Source: Bacillota bacterium (GTDB lineage Bacteria > Bacillota > Bacilli > Paenibacillales > Paenibacillaceae). From it: 42,292 nucleotides of DNA. Shown one piece after another: positions 8,494-16,052 of the stretch (positions are counted from its first letter, which is position 1; the number at the start of each line of letters is the position of its first letter). Location: contig JAEWPC010000062.1 in NCBI GenBank assembly GCA_023460795.1, positions 1 to 42,292 on the forward strand, written 5' to 3'. The position numbers were made by a program, and so were the translations under genes. The notes under the pieces were generated by a model. It was given only the letters and a program-made list of their open reading frames with translations. It was not told the origin of the DNA and made no database searches.

Positions 8494-8811
8494 ATGGCAT
8501 GGATAGCGTTAATCGCTGCCGGACTGTGCGAAGTCGTCGGCGTGCTGGGGATGAATCGGGTGAAAGCGCGGCGCAGCGCCGGGAACGTGCTGCTGCTGAT
8601 CGCGGGGTTCGCATGCAGCTTCTTGCTGCTGACGGTGGCGATGAAGTCGATCTCCATGGGGACGGCTTACGCGATCTGGACCGCGATCGGTACGGCGGGA
8701 GGGACGCTCGCAGGAATGCTGTTCTACGGAGAATCCCGCCAGCCGCTTAGAATCTTATGCTTAGCCGTTGTCGTGAGCGCGGTCGTCGGACTTAAGTTGA
8801 TCGGGGATTAG
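8494..8811 (+). CDS. ykkD: SMR-family guanidinium exporter subunit, YkkD-like
   Basis: The second SMR subunit has 105 residues, the same length as Bacillus YkkD. It has four membrane helices, the membrane-embedded Glu in AGLCEVVGV (E13), and the MGTAYAIWTAIGTAGGTL stretch typical of YkkD. The pair order and the riboswitch-linked operon support a heteromeric guanidinium/proton antiporter. An AAGGAGG-like site lies at the end of the first gene (ACAAGGAGG within 8475-8485). The stop codon overlaps the stop of the convergent sdpI-like gene by 4 bp, and I see no separate terminator between them. Confidence 0.94.
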   Translation: MAWIALIAAGLCEVVGVLGMNRVKARRSAGNVLLLIAGFACSFLLLTVAMKSISMGTAYAIWTAIGTAGGTLAGMLFYGESRQPLRILCLAVVVSAVVGLKLIGD

Positions 8812-9494
8812 CGGTTGCGCTGTTTACGGCGATACAGCAGGAAAGAGTAGGCGATCGGACAGACGACGCTGATCGCGATCGCGACGATCAGGTCGACGAC
8901 GAGACCGGTCGAGTCGAGGAAGAACGCTCCGATCAGCATGAGCAGCCCCGCGATGACCCACAGTCTCCCCCCGACGCGGTGCGTCCTGCGCCAGTTATCG
9001 TCGTCGGTCAGCGTCCACGGCGTGCGGATTCCTACGAAAAAGTTGCTGCGAAGCTGGCCCATCCCGTTGCCGACGATGATCCACAACAGTCCGATTCCGC
9101 CGATGATCCAATTGACGATCGACACTTCGTAATCCAGATTGTCGAGGATAATGAGCAGGAACATTACGTGCAGAAAAGCGCTGATCGCATAGCGTAACAG
9201 GTAGAAGTAGCTATTGAACTTGGCGTAGTTCTTCTTGCGCGGATCTACCTGCCGGATCAACGTCATGATCGAAGGCAATATCGCTCCGATCCCGGCGTAC
9301 AAGAGCCAGAAGGATCCTTTGGTCATCGTATTGTCGGCTTGGCCGGATGCGTTATAATGCGAAATGACCCGTTCCGGCAGCTTGTCGTTGTACGCGATGA
9401 AGAACGCTGCGAATACGCACAGGTTGATCGCCAGCAGTATCCAGTCGCGGCGGGTCCATTTGGGCTCCGTCGGTTGCTTGTTTTGTTCAGTCAT
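8808..9494 (-). CDS. sdpI: SdpI-family immunity/signalling membrane protein
   Basis: The 228-residue membrane protein has about six helices, a DUF1648 segment near residues 25-70 (ERVISHYNASGQADNTM) and the SdpI signature RSNFFVGIRTPWTLTDDDNW (about 148-167). In B. subtilis SdpI confers immunity to the SdpC toxin and, when bound to toxin, holds the repressor SdpR at the membrane. ATG at 9494 follows AAAGGAG and overlaps the end of sdpR by 8 bp. No sdpA, sdpB or sdpC is present in this window, so the operon may guard against toxin made by neighbours, or against another signal. The assignment of family is firm; the ligand is unknown. Confidence 0.9.
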   Translation of the reverse strand: MTEQNKQPTEPKWTRRDWILLAINLCVFAAFFIAYNDKLPERVISHYNASGQADNTMTKGSFWLLYAGIGAILPSIMTLIRQVDPRKKNYAKFNSYFYLLRYAISAFLHVMFLLIILDNLDYEVSIVNWIIGGIGLLWIIVGNGMGQLRSNFFVGIRTPWTLTDDDNWRRTHRVGGRLWVIAGLLMLIGAFFLDSTGLVVDLIVAIAISVVCPIAYSFLLYRRKQRNR

Positions 9495-9765
9495 CGGATT
9501 TCTCTCCTTTGGTGCCGATCATGCCCAGAAACCAGCCGAGCGCTTCCTGCATGACGGTCAGATTTAACGAGTAGACGATGTTCTGGCCTTGCCGTTCGTC
9601 CTGCACGAGCTTCGCCTGTTTCAGAATACTCAGGTGGTGGGAGATGCTCGGCTTGGAAATGTTGAATTGGTCGGCGATTTCGCCGGCGGACAGGTCGCGT
9701 TCCTTAAGCAGCTGCAGAATCTTGCGTCTGGTGGGGTCGGACAGCGCTTTGAAAGCATCATTCAA
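9487..9765 (-). CDS. sdpR: ArsR-family transcriptional repressor SdpR
   Basis: This is a 92-residue winged-helix protein. MNDAFKALSDPTRRKILQLL and ISKPSISHHLSILKQAKLV match Bacillus SdpR closely, with the recognition helix around residues 37-50. It lacks the metal-binding Cys pair of metal-sensing ArsR proteins. SdpR represses its own sdpRI operon until SdpI captures it. The start is TTG at 9765, supported by AAAGGAG 8 nt upstream; the nearby ATG codons are out of frame or too far from that site. A perfect 20-bp palindrome 47 bp upstream is the probable operator. Confidence 0.92.
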   Translation of the reverse strand: MNDAFKALSDPTRRKILQLLKERDLSAGEIADQFNISKPSISHHLSILKQAKLVQDERQGQNIVYSLNLTVMQEALGWFLGMIGTKGEKSDD

Positions 9766-9811
9766 GGGACAGTCTCCTTTCTTGGAGTCTTGTCGGCTCA
9801 GTGATTTTGAT

Positions 9812-9831
9812 ATTTAGATAATTATCTAAAT
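9812..9831 (-). promoter_or_regulatory. Perfect palindrome, probable SdpR operator
   Basis: ATTTAGATAATTATCTAAAT is a perfect 20-bp palindrome upstream of sdpR. On the minus strand a TAGACA hexamer (-35-like) lies just before it and an ATATC-rich segment (-10-like) just after, so bound repressor would occupy the promoter spacer. The promoter hexamers are only suggestive; the palindrome is direct observation. Confidence 0.7.
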
Positions 9832-9890
9832 GTCTATAATTGAATCATATAGCGAGGGCATAAATTTGTCAATGCGAATAAGCCGCGAGC

Positions 9891-10170
9891 AAGATTGTCG
9901 CTTTCCGCGACAATGTAGCGCCATACGTGCGCGATCGGTCCAAGATTGTCGCTCTCCGCGACAATGTAGCGCCATACGTGCGGGATCTGTCCAAGATTGT
10001 CGCTCTCCGCGACAATGTAGCGCCCAACGTGCGCGATCGGCCCAAGATTGTCGCTCTCCGCGACAATGTGGCGCCATACGTGCGCGATCGGTCCAACATT
10101 GTCGCTCTCCGCGACAATGTAGCGCCATACGTGCGCGATCGGTTCAAGATTGTCGCTCTCCGCGACAATG
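9891..10170. repeat. Tandem array, 51-bp period, five full copies plus a partial, hairpin in each
   Basis: Full copies start at 9891, 9942, 9993, 10044 and 10095. A partial sixth (10146-10170) stops after the hairpin. Each unit carries ATTGTCGC and GCGACAAT around a 5-nt loop. I count nine substitutions from consensus over the five full copies, and none falls in the 16 stem positions. In copy 5 a G-to-C change extends the stem to 10 bp. Both strands stay open over the array only because 51 is a multiple of 3. It lies between the ydjG-like terminator and the sdpR promoter. I do not recognise the family. Confidence 0.95.
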
Positions 10171-10195
10171 TTCGCACGCAGTCTCCAACGACAAA

Positions 10196-10224
10196 GGCTC
10201 GGCAGGGAAAGTCCCTGCCGAGCC
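10196..10224 (-). terminator. Strong hairpin terminator of the ydjI-ydjG operon
   Basis: A perfect 13-bp stem (10196-10208 with 10212-10224) closes a 3-nt loop. On the minus strand it is followed by TTTGTCGTT, a short T tract. It lies 8 bp after the stop of the TFIIB-type zinc-ribbon gene and separates that operon from the tandem array. Confidence 0.75.
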
Positions 10225-10232
10225 GTACTCGT

Positions 10233-11339
10233 TTACGATGGCGATTGCTGGCTTGCGAAGAACAGAACAATAGCGATGACGACTGCCGCGCACATGAGCG
10301 AGAACAGCGTTATTTTCCATGGACTCCTCGGCACGTAACCGGAGACGGTGCCCGTCTGCCCGTTGACCATGTAGTAATAAGATTTGCCCCGATATTGATA
10401 GTTCGCGTTCCATACGGGGAGAAGCATATGCTTATACGTGACGTCGCTGTAAGTTGTCCGGATGCTGAGACTGCGCAGCTCGTCGCCGCCGATGCGCCGC
10501 TTGATTTCATCCTTCAACCGCCCTTCGGCTTTATCCTGGGCCTGATCCCATCCTTGCCTGCGGTCGATCGAGTACTTCTCCGATATATACCCGCTTAAGT
10601 ATTCCGGTTTATAAGGAAGCAGGCCCTTAAGATCGAAATCGCCGAGCTTCTCCAGCAGAGACTGGTTATAATGGCCGGAAGCGGGGATCAGGATATCGTC
10701 GAACGCGCGCTCGTGATCGCCTCGCACCCACGTCCATACCGTATAGCGTTCCCGAACCATGTGCGTTTCCGTTTTGCCGTTCACGACCCGGGTGCGAGGA
10801 ACCATCCGATAATGATAGTCGCCGCGCTCCGCGGTATAGACCGAGTAAGTGTCGGCATCGTAAGTCCAGTAAGGAATATAAATGCTGGCGAGCTGGGAGC
10901 TGACGTTCATTCGTTTGAACTTGTTCGGCAGAAACCAGCGCTTCTTCTTCCATGCCGAGAACGAGGAGCGGGCTTCGTCCACGGAGATGTGAAAAGGGAC
11001 GAGCGTTTCCGGCCGGATCGTATCGGTGTCCTCCTGCTCGAGCACCTTCGGCGAGCCGCAGAAGACGCACGTGCCGGTCGTCTGCCCTGCGGGGATCAAG
11101 GTTTCTCCGCCGCAGCTCTCGCAATGGATCGCGGTCTGCTTCGTTCCCCAATCCCGAAGCTCGGCGGAATCGTCCGCGTCTTCGAACGGGTGCTCCTGCG
11201 GCTGCTCGAGCACGTTCTCGATCGTCTGCTCGTAGCCGCAATATTGGCATTTCAAGCCTTGAGTCTCGGAGTCGAATACCATCGGGCCGCCGCACCCCGA
11301 GCAAGGGAAGCGTACGGCCGCGGCCGCTTGATTCGTCAT
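10233..11339 (-). CDS. TFIIB-type zinc-ribbon membrane protein, YdjG-like
   Basis: The 368-residue protein has two N-terminal zinc ribbons. The first has its paired cysteines in CSGC and CQYC (about residues 13-34), the second in CESC and CVFC (about 73-94). A long soluble domain rich in aromatic residues (about 110-335) follows, then one C-terminal membrane helix (about 340-362). The family is annotated as TFIIB-type zinc-ribbon protein and includes B. subtilis YdjG, of the ydjFGHI envelope-stress locus; no transcription factor role is implied. ATG at 11339 follows AAGGCGGTGA. It starts 12 bp after the YdjI-like gene and is surely cotranscribed. The molecular function is unknown. Confidence 0.82.
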   Translation of the reverse strand: MTNQAAAAVRFPCSGCGGPMVFDSETQGLKCQYCGYEQTIENVLEQPQEHPFEDADDSAELRDWGTKQTAIHCESCGGETLIPAGQTTGTCVFCGSPKVLEQEDTDTIRPETLVPFHISVDEARSSFSAWKKKRWFLPNKFKRMNVSSQLASIYIPYWTYDADTYSVYTAERGDYHYRMVPRTRVVNGKTETHMVRERYTVWTWVRGDHERAFDDILIPASGHYNQSLLEKLGDFDLKGLLPYKPEYLSGYISEKYSIDRRQGWDQAQDKAEGRLKDEIKRRIGGDELRSLSIRTTYSDVTYKHMLLPVWNANYQYRGKSYYYMVNGQTGTVSGYVPRSPWKITLFSLMCAAVVIAIVLFFASQQSPS

Positions 11340-11351
11340 GCCGTCACCGCC

Positions 11352-12446
11352 TTATGCTTTCGTGCCGCAATCGGAGCAGAACTTGGCCGAAGGCGACAAT
11401 TCGTGCCCGCATTGGGTGCAGAAGCGATGCTGAGGCCGCGGGGTTCCGCATTCCGCGCAGAACTTCTCCGCCGGCCCGAGGACGTGGCTGCACCCGGCAT
11501 TCGAGCATGCGACACCTGCAGCGTTCTGCGTCTGCTGTTGCTGCTGCGTTTGCTGCTGCGATGCGCTTGCTGCCGCCGCCTGCTGTTGCTGCGGTTGGAA
11601 CATCTGGCCCATCATCTGGCCGATAGCCATGCCGGCTCCCATGCCCGCGCCGAGCCCCGCGCCGCCGCTGCCTTCGTTGTTCGCGGCATCGCGGATCGCT
11701 TCCGCCGTCTGGAACTTCATATACGTATCCATGTTGCCGAGCGCGTTCATCGACGACCGGCGGTCGATCATCTTCTCGACTTCCTCCGGCAACGAGATGT
11801 TCTCGATGGTCAGGCTCGTGAGCTTCAGGCCCATCGCTTCGAACTTAGGCTGCAGACGCGCAGCGGCTTGCTCGCCGAGCTCATCGTAAGAGCTGGCTAC
11901 ATCGGCGACCGGGATCTTGGATTCGCCGAGCAGATCGCTCAGTCCGGAGACGATGATCGTCTTCAGGAAGCCGGTAATGCTGTCGGTCGTGAATTCCTTC
12001 TTCGTGCCGAAAATTTCGCGCAGGAACACGGCAGGGTCTCCGACCTTAACCGCGTAATTGCCGAAGCCGCGAATGCGAACCATGCCGAAGTCGGCGTCCC
12101 GCATAATGACCGGATTCGTCGTTCCCCATTTCAGGTCGGTGAAGTTCGTCGTATTCACGAAGAAGACATCCGCCTTGAACGGGGAATTGAAGCTGTATTT
12201 CCAAGATCTCAGCGCGGTCAGCACCGGCATGTTCTGAGTGCTCAACGTGTACGTGCCGGGACCGAATACGTCGGCGAGCTGGCCTTCGTTGACGAAAATC
12301 GCGGCTTGCGATTCCCGAACGACCAGCTTGGCGCCCATCTTGATCGCGTTGTCGTAGGCCTCGAAGCGATGCACGAGCACGCCTTTGTCGTCCAGCCATT
12401 CGATGACTTCGATAAACTGGCCCTTAATAAAGTCCATGAATCCCAT
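11352..12446 (-). CDS. SPFH-domain protein with C-terminal zinc ribbons, YdjI-like
   Basis: The protein of 364 residues begins MGFMDFIKGQFIEVIEW. Its SPFH/virion-core-like domain (about 1-245) is followed by a Gly/Ala/Met-rich segment, a Gln-rich linker (about 270-300) and three C-terminal CxxC-type knuckles (about 305-362). In B. subtilis YdjI recruits the PspA homologue YdjF to the membrane together with YdjG. I chose ATG at 12446 because AAAGGAG lies 9 nt upstream; the longer in-frame start at 12479 would place that site inside the gene. It is first in a two-gene minus-strand operon and divergent from uvrB. No pspA homologue is adjacent. Confidence 0.85.
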   Translation of the reverse strand: MGFMDFIKGQFIEVIEWLDDKGVLVHRFEAYDNAIKMGAKLVVRESQAAIFVNEGQLADVFGPGTYTLSTQNMPVLTALRSWKYSFNSPFKADVFFVNTTNFTDLKWGTTNPVIMRDADFGMVRIRGFGNYAVKVGDPAVFLREIFGTKKEFTTDSITGFLKTIIVSGLSDLLGESKIPVADVASSYDELGEQAAARLQPKFEAMGLKLTSLTIENISLPEEVEKMIDRRSSMNALGNMDTYMKFQTAEAIRDAANNEGSGGAGLGAGMGAGMAIGQMMGQMFQPQQQQAAAASASQQQTQQQQQTQNAAGVACSNAGCSHVLGPAEKFCAECGTPRPQHRFCTQCGHELSPSAKFCSDCGTKA

Positions 12447-12536
12447 TGCGCGACTCTCCTTTAGGGTGGTCTGCTTCATCTATTTATCAGTCTAAGCGTT
12501 TCTGCGCATAATACAAGGATTTTCCATGCGGATTTT

Positions 12537-12585
12537 TTGACGCGCAAACTGGAAAAAGCTATAATCGAATGGGAACACACATTCG
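12537..12585 (+). promoter_or_regulatory. uvrB promoter with LexA/DinR-like box
   Basis: TTGACG (12537-12542) and TATAAT (12560-12565) are spaced 17 bp, a near-consensus sigma-A promoter. GGAACACACATTCG (12572-12585) begins 6 nt after the -10 and fits GAAC-N4-(G/A)TTC, one mismatch per side or fewer from the Bacillus LexA (DinR) consensus CGAAC-N4-GTTCG. The same arrangement precedes uvrA and pcrB. Confidence 0.75.
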
Positions 12586-12644
12586 CAGCGTAACCGAATT
12601 TTAATGATACGATATAAGCATGGATTCGAAGGAGGAATAAGCGG

Positions 12645-14645
12645 GTGGCGAATACGGATATCGAGAATAAGCCGTTCAAGCTGGTTTCGGAGTACTCTCC
12701 GCAAGGGGACCAGCCGGAAGCGATCAGACAATTGGCCGAAGGCATCGCGGTAGGGATGAGGCACCAGACGCTGCTCGGAGCGACGGGGACGGGGAAGACG
12801 TTCACGATCGCGCAGACGATCGCCAAGGTGAACAAGCCGACGCTCGTCATCGCGCATAACAAGACGTTGGCGGCGCAGCTGTGCAGCGAGTTCAAGGAGT
12901 TTTTTCCGGAGAACGCGGTGGAATACTTCGTCAGCTATTACGACTACTATCAACCGGAAGCTTACATTCCGTCTACGGACACGTATATCGAGAAGGACTC
13001 CAGCATCAACGACGAAATCGATAAGCTGCGCCACTCCTCGACGTCTTCGCTGTTCGAACGGAGGGACGTCATTATCGTCGCCAGCGTCTCGTGCATTTAC
13101 GGCCTCGGTTCGCCGGAGGAATACCGCGATTTGCGGCTTAGCCTGCGCGTAGGCATGGAGCGTTCGCGCAACGCGATTCTCCATAAGCTTGTCGATATTC
13201 AGTATCAACGCAACGATATCAATTTCACGCGCGGGACGTTCCGGGTTCGGGGTGATGTCATCGAGATTTTCCCGGTATCGCGAAGCGATCAGGCGATTCG
13301 CGTCGAAATGTTCGGGGACGAAATCGAGCGGATCACGGAAATCGACGTGCTGACCGGGGAAATTCTCGCCTCGCGCGAACACGTCGTCATTTTCCCGGGA
13401 TCTCACTTCGTTACCGGCGAGGAAAAGATGAAGCGGGCCCTAGTCAACATCGAAGCGGAGCTGGAGGAACGGCTTGCCGAGCTTCGCGAGCAAGGCAAGC
13501 TGCTGGAGGCGCAGCGGCTCGAGCAACGCACCCGTTACGATCTTGAGATGATGGCCGAGATGGGCTTCTGCTCCGGCATTGAGAACTACTCGGGACCGAT
13601 GACGTTCCGGGAGCGCGGGGCGACGCCGTATACGCTCATGGACTTTTTTCCGGACGATTACTTAATCGTCATCGATGAGTCTCACGTTACGCTGCCGCAA
13701 GTGCGCGCGATGTACAACGGAGACCAAGCGCGCAAAACCGTGCTCGTCGATCACGGCTTCCGCCTGCCTTCCGCCAAGGATAATCGGCCGCTTAGATTCG
13801 AGGAATTCGAGGAGAAAGCGAAGCAGCTCGTCTATGTTTCCGCTACGCCAGGGCCTTATGAGCTGGAGCACTGTCCGACGATGGTGCAGCAGATCATCCG
13901 TCCGACGGGGCTCGTCGATCCGATCATCGAGGTGCGTCCGACGAAAGGGCAGATCGACGATTTGCTCGGCGAGATCCGCACCCGCATCGCGCAAGACGAG
14001 CGCGTGCTCGTCACGACGCTGACGAAGAAGATGGCGGAGGATCTGACGGATTATTTGAAGGAAGTCGGCATTAAGGTCAGGTACTTGCACTCGGATATCA
14101 AGACGCTAGAACGGATGGCGATCCTGCGCGATTTGCGGCTCGGTACGTTCGACGTGCTGATCGGCATCAACCTTCTTCGGGAAGGCTTGGACTTGCCGGA
14201 GGTTACGTTGGTCGCCATACTCGACGCGGACAAGGAAGGTTTCCTACGCTCGGAGCGGTCGCTCATTCAGACGATCGGACGGGCGGCGCGCAACTCCGAA
14301 GGACGCGTAATCATGTACGGGGATAAGATTACGGAATCGATGGAGAAGGCGATCGGAGAGACGGAGCGCCGCCGCGCGATTCAAACCGTCTACAACGAGA
14401 AGCATGGCATTACGCCGCAGACGATTCGCAAGAAGGTGCGCGACGTCATCGAAGCAACGAAGGTCGCCGAACAGAAAAGCTCGTATTTGGCGGGGAAGGA
14501 CGATTTGGGCAAGCTATCGAAGAAGGACCGCCAATCCATGATCGAGCGGCTCGAATTCGAAATGAAAGAAGCGGCGAAGAGCCTGCAGTTCGAACGCGCC
14601 GCGGAATTGAGAGATGCGCTGCTTGAATTGAAGGCTGGATTGTAG
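12645..14645 (+). CDS. uvrB: Excinuclease ABC subunit B
   Basis: UvrB receives damaged DNA from UvrA, opens it with its beta-hairpin and recruits UvrC for dual incision. The 666-residue protein is standard length and has Walker A GATGTGKT (about 45-52), the damage-inserting beta-hairpin region YYDYYQPEAYIPSTDTYIEK (about 93-112), helicase motif DESH (about 343-346), motif VI QTIGRAARN and a C-terminal UVR motif that contacts UvrC (about 628-662). GTG at 12645 follows AAGGAGG (12629-12635). In many Firmicutes uvrA follows directly; here uvrA is 4.3 kb away with its own promoter. Confidence 0.98.
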   Translation: MANTDIENKPFKLVSEYSPQGDQPEAIRQLAEGIAVGMRHQTLLGATGTGKTFTIAQTIAKVNKPTLVIAHNKTLAAQLCSEFKEFFPENAVEYFVSYYDYYQPEAYIPSTDTYIEKDSSINDEIDKLRHSSTSSLFERRDVIIVASVSCIYGLGSPEEYRDLRLSLRVGMERSRNAILHKLVDIQYQRNDINFTRGTFRVRGDVIEIFPVSRSDQAIRVEMFGDEIERITEIDVLTGEILASREHVVIFPGSHFVTGEEKMKRALVNIEAELEERLAELREQGKLLEAQRLEQRTRYDLEMMAEMGFCSGIENYSGPMTFRERGATPYTLMDFFPDDYLIVIDESHVTLPQVRAMYNGDQARKTVLVDHGFRLPSAKDNRPLRFEEFEEKAKQLVYVSATPGPYELEHCPTMVQQIIRPTGLVDPIIEVRPTKGQIDDLLGEIRTRIAQDERVLVTTLTKKMAEDLTDYLKEVGIKVRYLHSDIKTLERMAILRDLRLGTFDVLIGINLLREGLDLPEVTLVAILDADKEGFLRSERSLIQTIGRAARNSEGRVIMYGDKITESMEKAIGETERRRAIQTVYNEKHGITPQTIRKKVRDVIEATKVAEQKSSYLAGKDDLGKLSKKDRQSMIERLEFEMKEAAKSLQFERAAELRDALLELKAGL

Positions 14646-14677
14646 AAAATCACCAATATCGCACAGTCGTTGTAATG

Positions 14678-14713
14678 AAAGCTGTCAAGACATTCGTCTT
14701 GGCAGCTTTTTCT
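14678..14713 (+). terminator. Rho-independent terminator of uvrB
   Basis: A 14-bp stem with one wobble (14678-14691 with 14696-14709) and a 4-nt loop ends in a T run. It begins 33 bp after the uvrB stop. Confidence 0.88.
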
Positions 14714-14995
14714 GTAAGCTATGTTATACACGGAAATTCATATAGATGCAGAATTAGTAAATAATAACAACGGAATGGACTTTCGAACATAAAATTTACA
14801 CTTTTGCGTTATTTCTTTGGATTTTTTTGCATATTCTTTGTGTTTTTCACACAATTAACGCTTTTTCTTCGGACTTTCATGATGTATGATAGTTAATGTG
14901 TTAATTTTCATGACAGGCTTTAACGACTGATCATCTTGCCAGCGAGATGAAGTCGACATTATAGAAAACTAACAAAACGGAAGGGTAAGTGGAAC
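14714..14995 (+). promoter_or_regulatory. AT-rich regulatory region of ddh-gdhA with GlnR/TnrA-type box
   Basis: This 282-bp stretch holds no gene. TGTTAATTTTCATGACA (14899-14915) fits the GlnR/TnrA consensus TGTNA-N7-TNACA at every fixed position. A TATGAT hexamer (14885-14890) just upstream is a candidate -10, with only a weak T-rich -35. A second inverted repeat, TTGTGT-N5-ACACAA, lies at 14838-14854. A box downstream of the -10 would fit repression when nitrogen is plentiful. The sites are directly visible; their use is inference. Confidence 0.6.
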
Positions 14996-15970
14996 ATGAG
15001 TGCTCAACACATTAAAGTCGGCATCGTCGGCTACGGCAATCTCGGACGCGGCGTAGAAGCGGCGATTCGTCAAAATCCGGACCTCGAGCTTGTCGGCATC
15101 TTTACGCGCAGAAGTCCTGAGGCGGCCGGCAACGGCTTGATTTCGATCTCCGAGATCGAATCGTACAAAGGCAAGATCGACGTGTTGATCCTTTGCGGCG
15201 GTTCTGCGACGGACTTGCCTGATCAAGGTCCTGCTTTGTCCAAACTGTTCAACACCGTCGACAGCTTCGACACGCATGCGCGCATTCCGGAATATTTCGC
15301 GAAAGTCGACGCATCCGCTCGTTCGGGCGGCAACGTGGCTGTTATCTCCACCGGATGGGACCCGGGTTTGTTCTCGCTTAATCGACTGCTGGCGGAAGCG
15401 GTGCTTCCTGAAGGCAACGAGTATACATTCTGGGGCAAAGGCGTCAGCCAAGGCCACTCCGACGCGATTCGTCGCGTGAAAGGCGTAAAGAACGGCATCC
15501 AGTATACGATTCCTCGCGAAGAAGCGGTCGCTCGCGTCCGCAGCGGCGAGAATCCGACGCTGACGACGCGCGAGAAGCATCTGCGCGAGTGCTACGTCGT
15601 TCTGGAAGAGGGCGCGAACGCCGACGCGATCGCGGATGAAATTCGCAATATGCCGAACTACTTCTCCGATTACGACACGGTCGTGCATTTCGTCAGCGAA
15701 GAGACGCTGCGCGCCGAGCATGGCACGATGCCTCACGGAGGCAACGTCATCCGAAGCGGCCGCACAGGCAAGAATAGCAACCAGATCGTCGAATTCAGCT
15801 TGAAGCTGGACAGCAATCCCGAATTCACGGCCAGCGTTCTCGTCGCCTATGCGCGCGCGGTATACCGCATGGCTAAAGACGGGCAACAAGGCGCCAAGAC
15901 GGTATTCGACGTACCGTTCGGCCTGCTGTCTCCGAAGTCGGCAGAAGAGCTTCGCAAAGAGCTTCTCTAA
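14996..15970 (+). CDS. ddh: meso-diaminopimelate D-dehydrogenase
   Basis: Ddh catalyses the NADPH-dependent reductive amination of L-2-amino-6-oxopimelate (tetrahydrodipicolinate) to meso-diaminopimelate, a one-step branch of the lysine/peptidoglycan pathway that consumes ammonium. The 324-residue protein starts with a Rossmann motif, VGIVGYGNLGRGVE (residues 8-21), and contains the family stretches STGWDPGLFSLNR and FWGKGVSQGHSDAIRRVKGV that line the substrate site. Length matches the family (about 320-330). ATG at 14996 follows a GGAAGGG-type ribosome site. It precedes gdhA by 82 bp in the same direction without a clear terminator, so the two are probably cotranscribed. Confidence 0.95.
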   Translation: MSAQHIKVGIVGYGNLGRGVEAAIRQNPDLELVGIFTRRSPEAAGNGLISISEIESYKGKIDVLILCGGSATDLPDQGPALSKLFNTVDSFDTHARIPEYFAKVDASARSGGNVAVISTGWDPGLFSLNRLLAEAVLPEGNEYTFWGKGVSQGHSDAIRRVKGVKNGIQYTIPREEAVARVRSGENPTLTTREKHLRECYVVLEEGANADAIADEIRNMPNYFSDYDTVVHFVSEETLRAEHGTMPHGGNVIRSGRTGKNSNQIVEFSLKLDSNPEFTASVLVAYARAVYRMAKDGQQGAKTVFDVPFGLLSPKSAEELRKELL

Positions 15971-15980
15971 TCAGGTTTAG

Positions 15981-16020
15981 ATCGTGATCATGACACGATT
16001 CTATAGCATTGCGGCAATGC
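15981..16020 (+). other. Two small hairpins between ddh and gdhA
   Basis: ATCGTG/CACGAT (15981-15986 with 15994-15999, 7-nt loop) and GCATTG/CAATGC (16006-16011 with 16015-16020, 3-nt loop) occupy the 82-bp gap. Neither has a T tract, so they are unlikely terminators. They could be RNA processing or stability elements that set different levels of the two enzymes. Confidence 0.4.
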
Positions 16021-16052
16021 CCAAAATTCGATGAAAAGGAAGACGAGAGAAC

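Noticed and set aside
9891..10170. CRISPR array
   Set aside because: The whole 51-bp unit is repeated; there are no unique spacers between repeats, and no cas genes are nearby. The same reasoning excludes the array at 17551-17750.
9826..10273. Open frames on both strands across the 51-bp array, giving 17-residue repeat peptides
   Set aside because: The frames stay open only because the period is a multiple of three. There is no ribosome site, the substitutions are not of the synonymous kind, and the stem pairing explains the conservation better.
10671..12464. 597-codon plus-strand open frame opposite the ydjI-ydjG-like genes
   Set aside because: It is an antisense shadow caused by GC-rich codon use. 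It lacks a ribosome site and its product is Arg/Ala/His-rich with no domain. Long shadows opposite gdhA, ligA, pcrA and U32 were rejected for the same reason.
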